Origin: Burkholderiales bacterium
Lineage (GTDB): Bacteria; Pseudomonadota; Gammaproteobacteria; Burkholderiales; Burkholderiaceae_C
Length of the DNA: 5,075 bases
Direction of reading: 5' to 3'
Assembly: GCA_947474415.1 (NCBI GenBank)
Contig: CANJKD010000243.1
Span: forward strand, 1 to 5,075
The notes under the pieces are model-generated. The model made no database searches. It saw only the letters and a program-made list of their open reading frames with translations, and was not told where the DNA came from. Shown one piece after another: positions 1 through 5,075 of this stretch; position 1 is the first letter of the stretch, and the number at the start of each line of letters is the position of its first letter. Both the position numbers and the translations under genes were made by a program.

Positions 1-114
1 CGCACCAAGGCCAAGTTACGAGACGCAGCCAACGAGCACATGCTCATGCTGGAACGAACTCCAGAGCGCGTGATCAGCTACTTTCAAGACCGCCGTGTGC
101 GTTATGCGGCTTGA
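1..114 (+). CDS. Transposase C-terminal fragment, IS630-like (5' end outside window)
   Basis: Only the last 37 codons of this gene are in the window; it enters from the left edge in frame 1 and ends with TGA at 112-114. The tail carries an ERTPERVISYFQDRRVRYAA ending, which resembles the C-terminus of many IS630-family DDE transposases (a short helix followed by a Y/F-F-x-D-x-x-V-x-Y-A-A tail). The catalytic DDE residues would lie upstream and cannot be inspected, so it is unknown whether the gene is intact. A transposase of this family would cut and rejoin the element ends, usually at TA dinucleotides. The family call rests on recalled likeness of a short tail; another IS family is possible. 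Confidence 0.62.
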   Translation, partial: RTKAKLRDAANEHMLMLERTPERVISYFQDRRVRYAA

Positions 115-137
115 GACTTCACAGGGCCGGATCAATA
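1..137 (+). mobile_element. Right end of a probable IS630-like insertion sequence (partial)
   Basis: The transposase stop at 114 is followed by about 20 bases that would hold the right terminal inverted repeat. A TA dinucleotide at 136-137 is a plausible target-site boundary, because IS630-family elements insert at and duplicate TA. The left end is outside the window, so the inverted repeat cannot be matched and the exact boundary is a guess. The 3' end of the DUF3025 gene lies about 115 bp further on and appears undamaged. Confidence 0.4.
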
Positions 138-251
138 AGGGGGAAGGTCGAGTGGTTCAGCGGCAGTGGCGAAAGCCTGATCGACCACAACCTCAAGAAG
201 ACCCGCAGCGGCCTGGGCGTTTCGCGGGTCGATGGCGCTGACGAGCCTGGG
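115..251. other. Gap between transposase and DUF3025 gene, no convincing gene
   Basis: This stretch holds the presumed IS end (about 115-137) and then roughly 114 bp of flanking DNA. On the minus strand the DUF3025 reading frame stays open for 39 codons after its own stop and closes at TGA 134-132, inside the presumed IS end. No start codon in a sensible position gives this stretch a gene of its own. A 7-bp inverted repeat (200-206 with 224-230, 17-base loop) lacks a following T-run and is not a convincing terminator. The stretch could be the remnant of a neighbouring gene cut by the insertion, or simple spacer. Confidence 0.4.
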
Positions 252-1033
252 TCACGCGGCCCGAAAGACCGCCGGATCGGCGTAAAAATCAGTCTGCTCG
301 TTGGCCGCCCACCAGCCCGGCACGCCGAGCACGGGCAGCGGCAGATGCTGGCGCAACGCGAGGCGCTCGGGCGTCAGCGCATCGAGCAGCCAGGCTTGCG
401 CATCCATGCCAAGCGCTGCGCCACGCGGGTCGTCCCGGCCGAACGGAAGCACCCACACGTGGGCCGTGATCGGCTTGCGCGGGGCCGTCAGCTTCTCGAT
501 CAGCGCATGGCCGAACAGGGTCAGCCGCGCATCGGCCCAGGCGGCGCGCTGCGTGACGAAGAGCACGCGCCAGTCACGCTGCCGCAGTGCCTCGACCAAC
601 ACCGCGGGCGCCTGCCACAGCGCCGCGTTCTCGTCGAACAAGGTCAGCGCATCGCGCACCGCGCCGCGCCGGCCTTCTATGGACCCGCGCATGAGCTGCC
701 CGGCCTGCATTTCATTGAGGCGGCGCTTGATTGCCGGGTGCGCGAGCCACATCAAGCCGTTGAACAGGTCGTGGACGTTGTCGCGCGTGGGCACGCAGGC
801 TGTGCGCGCGATGAAGGCCTCGTAGGCCTCGCCGTCAGGCAGGCTGGACTGGGACACGAAGCGCAGGCGCCCCGCTCGAAGCGTCGCCGCATCGATGCGC
901 GCATCACGATTCAGCGCCTCGACCAGGCCGTGATCGAGCGCGCGCCGCGCCAGCACTTCGCCGTGTTCACGCAGCGGCGCCAGCCAGGGCCGCGACCAAT
1001 CGATGCCGCCGAGACCCGCAACTCTTGAAGGCG

Positions 1034-1037
<4 letters not shown>
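252..1037 (-). CDS. DUF3025 domain-containing protein
   Basis: This 261-residue protein matches the DUF3025 family over its full length; the family has no established biochemical function, so none is assigned. Conserved blocks include P-T-R-D-N-V-H-D-L-F-N-G-L at 83-95, L-N-E-M-Q at 107-111, R-D-A-L-T-L-F-D-E-N at 128-137, F-G-H-A-L-I-E-K-L at 175-183, and a C-terminal L-G-V-P-G-W-W (237-243) followed by F-Y-A-D-P-x-V-F-R (251-259). No signal peptide or membrane helix is evident, so it is probably cytoplasmic. The start is GTG at 1037-1035, which overlaps the TGA of the upstream NYN gene by 4 bases (GTGA). The next Met is at residue 110, too late to be the start. The ribosome site is weak, which fits translation by coupling to the NYN gene. 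It is the last gene of the pyrC operon, and an IS end lies just beyond its stop. Confidence 0.85.
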
Positions 1038-1869
<832 letters not shown>

Positions 1870-1873
<4 letters not shown>

Positions 1874-2907
1874 GTGAGTCTCCAGTGCAATGTTTCGCCG
1901 CCGCGCAGCGGTTTGAGTTCAGCGTCGCCGAAAGGCAAGGCCTCGGGCAGCACCCAGCTTTCGCGGCGCAGCGTGACCGTGCCGGTGTTGCGCGGCAGGC
2001 CATAGAAATCGGCACCGAAACAGCTCGCGAATCCTTCGAGCCTGTCGAGTGCGCCGACGGTATCGAAGGCCTCGGCGTACAGCTCCAGCGCCGTCAACGC
2101 GGTATAGCAGCCGGCGCAGCCGACCGCATGTTCCTTCAGGCTGGCGGCGTGCGGTGCGCTGTCGGTGCCGAGAAAGAACTTCGGGCTGCCCGACGTGGCG
2201 GCACTCACCAGCGCACGCCGGTGCATTTCCCGCTTGAGCACCGGCAGGCAGTAGTAATGCGGGCGAATGCCCCCGAGGAAGATCGCGTTGCGGTTGTAGA
2301 GCAGGTGGTGGGCGGTGATCGTGGCGGCGATGTGCGCGCCTGCCTCGCTCACGTATTGCGCGGCCTCGGCGGTGGTGATGTGCTCGAACACGATTTTCAG
2401 TTCGGGGAAGTCGCGGCGCAGCGGGATCAGCTTGGTGTCGATGAAGACGCGTTCGCGATCAAACAGGTCGACGTCGGCATCGGTCACCTCGCCATGCACC
2501 AGCAGTGGCAGGCCCAGGCGCTGCATCGCTTCGAGCGTCGGGTAGGTCTTGCGCAGGTCGGTCACACCGGCATCGCTGTTGGTCGTGGCGCCAGCCGGGT
2601 AGAGCTTGAGCGCGACGACGCCGGCGGCCTTGGCCCGCACGATCTCGTCGGGCGGCAGCGTGTCGGTGAGGTAAAGCGTCATCAGCGGCTCGAAGGCGAC
2701 GCCGCCCGGCACGGCAGCGCGGATGCGCTCGCGGTACGCCACCGCCTGGGTTGCGGTGGTCACCGGCGGCTTCAGGTTCGGCATGATCACGGCGCGCGCA
2801 AACTGGCGTGCGCTGTCTGGCACCACGGCCGCCAGTGCGGCGCCGTCGCGCACGTGCAGGTGCCAGTCGTCGGGGCGCAACAGCGTGAGTGAATTCATTG
2901 CATTCAT
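1870..2907 (-). CDS. pyrC: Dihydroorotase PyrC
   Basis: Dihydroorotase converts N-carbamoyl-L-aspartate to dihydroorotate, the third step of de novo pyrimidine synthesis, in the cytoplasm. From the chosen ATG the protein has 345 residues, close to E. coli PyrC (348). Visible active-site features are His16 and His18 in W-H-L-H-V-R-D-G, the substrate-loop residues M-P-N-L-K-P-P-V (42-49), the carbamylatable Lys101 in A-L-K-L-Y-P-A-G, His138 in L-L-V-H-G-E, His176 in F-E-H-I-T-T, and Asp249 in L-G-T-D-S-A-P-H. This is the short PyrC-type (class II) enzyme. The frame stays open upstream to 3129, but that extension has no family likeness and overlaps the TonB-like gene. Candidate starts are ATG 2916, 2907 and 2898; none has a good ribosome site, so 2907 is a choice among near equals. 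The stop overlaps the NYN start by 4 bases, making pyrC the first gene of a three-gene operon. Confidence 0.95.
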
Positions 2908-3062
2908 GTGTGGCATTGTCGCGCGTCGCTGCATGGGCGCCCGCCGCGCGCAGACCCGGTTTAGACTCCTCCGGCTCGCCCGGCTAGCGCCGCAGCGCGC
3001 CGGCGCGGCACGTCGAATGTGCTGCGCCAGAACACACACCACCCCTCGTTGTGGAGCGAGAC
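2908..3062. promoter_or_regulatory. Divergent intergenic region between pyrC and the TonB-like gene
   Basis: Both outward-reading genes must be transcribed from this 155-bp stretch or from inside the opposing gene. It contains a 12-bp perfect GC palindrome at 2996-3007 and a short AT-richer patch at 2958-2965 (TCTAAA on the minus strand) that could be a weak -10 for pyrC. I see no convincing paired -35 box for either gene, so no promoter is placed precisely. A promoter region is inferred from gene orientation rather than from motifs. Confidence 0.45.
3053..3056 (+). promoter_or_regulatory. Ribosome binding site deciding the start of the TonB-like gene
   Basis: A GGAG lies six bases upstream of the ATG at 3063. 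It favours this ATG over an in-frame GTG at 3051, which would place the GGAG inside the coding region and add four charged residues before the signal sequence. Confidence 0.7.
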
Positions 3063-3848
3063 ATGCGTCCTGTTGAACGATGGCTGATCTGCGGCCTTGC
3101 CGCATTCGTCGGCAGCACGGCTCGGGCACAAGTCGCGCCCGCGCCGGCGCCTGCAGCGCTGGAGATCGACGAAAGCAAGATTCCTGAATGGGTGAAGCGC
3201 CAGGCCCGCTCGCCTTACAAGGTCATCATCGAAAGCAACACGGTGCGGCCCACGAAGCCGACGCTGCCCAAGATTGACAGCACCGCCAAACGACCCCAGA
3301 AGAATGTGGCCGACCGGCCGACGCCAACGCTGGCGTCGGCCGGGCCCAGAACCGAAGCATCGCTCGGTCCCGTGGCAGCGAATCGCACGTCGGCGAACGA
3401 GGCGCAGCCCGCCGATCTTGCGCCCGCAGCGACGAACGACGGGGCCCCGGTGCCAGCGGCAGCCTCCGAAGCGGCCGCACTTCCTCGGCCGGAGCCGCTG
3501 GAAACCGAGACGGCCGCAACCCTTTCGGAAGCCCCGAGGCCGACGGCCGAACCCGCCCCGGCGACCCCTTCGTCAAGCGCCCTGAAAGACCTGCCGCTGA
3601 CCCTTCTGAGGGGCTCGGAACCAGCGTTTCCGCCCGAGTTGGTGAACAGCCGGCTGAACGCTGCCAATGTGGTCGTCGCGTTCACCGTGAAAGCCGACGG
3701 CGAGGTCGTCAATCCGTCGGTCGCCTCGACCAGCGACTGGCGCCTGAACCGAAGCGTGTTGCGCGCCGTGAGGGACTGGCGCTATGCGCCCATCGAAGCT
3801 GCCCGGGAGCACTCGGTGCGTTTTGAGTTCACCACCAAGAACGAGTGA
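3063..3848 (+). CDS. Exported protein with TonB C-terminal domain
   Basis: A 261-residue protein with a TonB-type architecture. Residues 1-22 look like a signal sequence: Arg2 and Arg6, a hydrophobic core at about 7-17, and a possible cleavage after A-R-A at 20-22; it could instead remain as a short membrane anchor. Residues about 60-172 are rich in Ala, Pro, Glu and Thr, like the periplasm-spanning linker of TonB proteins. Residues about 181-261 match the TonB C-terminal fold: E-P-A-F-P-P-E-L at 186-193, then [13 protein letters not shown], a Ser-Thr-Ser segment, and a late R-D-W-R-Y-A-P-I motif. TonB C-terminal domains couple inner-membrane energy to outer-membrane receptors, but many orphan members have other, poorly known roles. 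No exbB, exbD or receptor gene is nearby, and the N-terminus lacks the usual long TonB anchor helix, so a role in receptor energising is uncertain. The gene diverges from pyrC and ends 9 bp from the end of gltL. Confidence 0.78.
   Translation: MRPVERWLICGLAAFVGSTARAQVAPAPAPAALEIDESKIPEWVKRQARSPYKVIIESNTVRPTKPTLPKIDSTAKRPQKNVADRPTPTLASAGPRTEASLGPVAANRTSANEAQPADLAPAATNDGAPVPAAASEAAALPRPEPLETETAATLSEAPRPTAEPAPATPSSSALKDLPLTLLRGSEPAFPPELVNSRLNAANVVVAFTVKADGEVVNPSVASTSDWRLNRSVLRAVRDWRYAPIEAAREHSVRFEFTTKNE
3314..3343 (+). repeat. Perfect 13-bp inverted repeat with 4-base loop
   Basis: The arms at 3314-3326 and 3331-3343 are exact reverse complements, separated by ACGC. The stem is almost entirely G-C. 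It lies within the linker-coding part of the TonB-like gene and is not followed by a T-run, so it does not resemble an intrinsic terminator. The same bases encode a Pro/Thr/Ala-rich stretch. Confidence 0.9.
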
Positions 3849-3857
3849 ACTGCGGGC

Positions 3858-4592
3858 TCAGTGCTGCAGGATCTTCGACAGGAACTCCTTGGCACGCGGT
3901 GAGCGCGCGTCCGGGTCGCCGAAGAACTCTTCCCGCTTGCAGTCTTCAACGATCTTGCCTGCGTCCATGAAGATCACGCGGTGGCTGACCTTCTTCGCGA
4001 AGCCCATCTCGTGCGTAACGACCATCATGGTCATGCCTTCCTCGGCGAGTTTGACCATCACGTCGAGCACCTCGCCCACCATCTCGGGGTCGAGCGCCGA
4101 GGTGGGCTCGTCGAACAGCATCACGATCGGGTCCATGCTGAGCGCACGGGCGATTGCCACGCGCTGCTGCTGGCCGCCTGACAACTGGCCGGGGAACTTG
4201 TCCTTGTGGGCCATCAGCCCGACGCGGTCGAGCATCCTCAGGCCGCGCAGCTTCGCGTCGTCCGGCGTGCGGGCGAGCACCTTGATCTGCGCCAGCGTCA
4301 GGTTCTCGGTGACGGTGAGGTGAGGGAACAGTTCAAAGTGCTGGAACACCATGCCGACGCGGGCGCGCAGCTTCGGCAGGTCGGTCTTGGGGTTGGCGAT
4401 CGACACGCCGTCGACCACGATGTCGCCCTTCTGGAACGGTTCGAGCGCGTTCACGGTCTTGATCAGCGTCGACTTGCCCGAACCCGACGGGCCGCACACC
4501 ACCACCACCTCGCCCTTCTTGATGGTCGTGCTGCAGTCGGTCAGTACCTGGAAGCTGCCGTACCACTTGGAAACGTTCTTGATGTCGATCAT
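3858..4592 (-). CDS. gltL: Glutamate/aspartate ABC transporter ATP-binding protein GltL
   Basis: This 244-residue ABC ATPase powers uptake of an acidic amino acid through the inner membrane, working on its cytoplasmic side with GltJ/GltK-type permeases and a periplasmic binding protein. All core motifs are present: Walker [10 protein letters not shown] at 34-42, Q-loop Gln84, signature L-S-G-G-Q-Q-Q-R at 137-144, Walker B ending in D-E at 161-162, D-loop S-A-L-D at 165-168, and switch His194. Its length and sequence closely follow E. coli GltL, including the N-terminal N-V-S-K-W-Y-G segment and the H-F-E-L-F-P-H-L block, which separates it from more distant GlnQ/HisP relatives. The ATG at 4592-4590 follows the gltK stop by 11 bases, and a GGGAG overlapping the end of that stop is a good ribosome site. 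Substrate is inferred from family and neighbour, so a related polar amino acid remains possible. Confidence 0.92.
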   Translation of the reverse strand: MIDIKNVSKWYGSFQVLTDCSTTIKKGEVVVVCGPSGSGKSTLIKTVNALEPFQKGDIVVDGVSIANPKTDLPKLRARVGMVFQHFELFPHLTVTENLTLAQIKVLARTPDDAKLRGLRMLDRVGLMAHKDKFPGQLSGGQQQRVAIARALSMDPIVMLFDEPTSALDPEMVGEVLDVMVKLAEEGMTMMVVTHEMGFAKKVSHRVIFMDAGKIVEDCKREEFFGDPDARSPRAKEFLSKILQH

Positions 4593-4603
4593 GCGTCGGC
4601 TCC

Positions 4604-5075
4604 CTATCTGATGATGGCGATCTTCTTCTGCAGGCGGCGCACGAGCATCGACAGGCTGAAGCAGATGATGAAGTAGACGACGGCGGCCACGAGGTAGGTC
4701 TCGACCGGCCGGTTGAAGTTCTTGCCCGCGACCTCAAACCCCTTCAGCAAATCATAGGCGCCGATGGCATACACGAGCGATGTGTCCTGGAACAGGATGA
4801 TGGTCTGCGTCATGAGCACCGGCAGCATGTTGCGGAAGGCCTGCGGCAACACGATGAGCTGCATGCACTGCGCGTAAGTCATGCCCACCGCGTAGCCGGC
4901 ATTGACCTGCCCCTTCGACACCGACTGAATGCCGGCCCGCATGATCTCCGAGTAGTAGGCTGCCTCGAACACGGTGAAGGTGATGATGGCGCTGAGCTCG
5001 GCGCCCATCGGTCGTCCGACCAGCAACGGGATCAGCAGGAAGAACCACAGGATCACCATCACCAGCGGGATCGAG
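4604..5075 (-). CDS. gltK: Glutamate/aspartate ABC transporter permease GltK (5' end outside window)
   Basis: The C-terminal 156 residues or so of an inner-membrane permease of the polar amino acid (His/Glu/Gln) ABC type are visible; the frame is open through the right edge. The first visible residues, [11 protein letters not shown], match the interior of GltK, so a GTG at 5062 is an internal codon and not the start. The EAA loop that contacts the ATPase is clear: F-E-A-A-Y-Y-S-E-I followed by [12 protein letters not shown]. Later segments [16 protein letters not shown] and a final hydrophobic helix before a basic tail also fit. E. coli GltK is 224 residues, so about 70 residues are missing here. 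It ends in TAG at 4606-4604 and is followed by gltL, the same gltK-gltL order as in the E. coli glt operon. Confidence 0.9.
   Translation of the reverse strand, partial: SIPLVMVILWFFLLIPLLVGRPMGAELSAIITFTVFEAAYYSEIMRAGIQSVSKGQVNAGYAVGMTYAQCMQLIVLPQAFRNMLPVLMTQTIILFQDTSLVYAIGAYDLLKGFEVAGKNFNRPVETYLVAAVVYFIICFSLSMLVRRLQKKIAIIR

Noticed and set aside
200..230. Possible terminator hairpin downstream of the DUF3025 gene
   Set aside because: The stem is only 7 bp with a 17-base loop, and no T-run follows on the minus strand.
111..1028. Long + strand open frame (305 codons) opposite the DUF3025 gene
   Set aside because: It is antisense to a gene with clear family motifs, is Arg/Gln/His-rich as expected of a GC-driven shadow frame, and has no ribosome site or recognisable domain.
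1885..2892. Long + strand open frame (335 codons) opposite pyrC
   Set aside because: pyrC is unmistakable on the other strand with all catalytic residues; this frame has shadow-type composition and no recognisable domain.
2908..3129. N-terminal extension of PyrC by up to 74 residues
   Set aside because: The extra residues are Arg/Ala/Cys-rich, match nothing in the dihydroorotase family, and the coding would overlap the divergent TonB-like gene.
3215..3712. Minus-strand open frame opposite the TonB-like gene
   Set aside because: Low-complexity Ala/Ser/Gly/Val composition is the complement of the Pro/Ala/Glu-rich linker; the + strand frame has a signal sequence, ribosome site and TonB domain.
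5060..5062. GTG as the start of gltK
   Set aside because: The in-frame codons before it, up to the window edge, continue the conserved GltK interior (S-I-P-L), so the true start is outside the window.

Overview
The window looks like chromosome from a high-GC betaproteobacterium, most likely of the order Burkholderiales. That placement is inferred from strong G/C preference at third codon positions and from close likeness of the encoded PyrC, DUF3025 and GltL/GltK proteins to proteobacterial families. No rRNA or other taxonomic marker is present, so the genus is open.

Layout. Positions 1-114 hold the last 37 codons of a transposase, apparently IS630 family, on the + strand, with the probable right end of the element near 137. 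A 137-bp stretch without a convincing gene follows. Next is a compact three-gene operon on the minus strand, read right to left: pyrC (dihydroorotase, start near 2907), a NYN-domain putative ribonuclease with a C-terminal OST-HTH/LOTUS-like domain, and a DUF3025 protein. Both junctions are 4-base start/stop overlaps (ATGA and GTGA), which points to translational coupling. A 155-bp divergent intergenic region (2908-3062) separates pyrC from a + strand gene for an exported protein with a TonB C-terminal domain. That gene ends 9 bp from the end of gltL, which is on the minus strand together with the 3' part of gltK. GltL and GltK are the ATPase and one permease of a glutamate/aspartate-type ABC importer; the rest of gltK and any further glt genes would lie beyond the right edge.

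How the genes work together. PyrC performs the third step of de novo pyrimidine synthesis. The two genes translated after it have no proven link to that pathway; one is probably an RNA-acting enzyme and the other is uncharacterised. GltK and GltL act as one transport complex at the inner membrane. The TonB-like protein stands alone, with no ExbB/ExbD or receptor gene in view.

I found no CRISPR array, tRNA, rRNA, prophage or defence island, and no convincing new system. The points most worth a second look are the NYN-LOTUS protein co-translated with pyrC, a perfect 13-bp hairpin inside the TonB-like gene, a slippage-prone hexanucleotide repeat in the NYN linker, and the transposon junction next to the DUF3025 gene.
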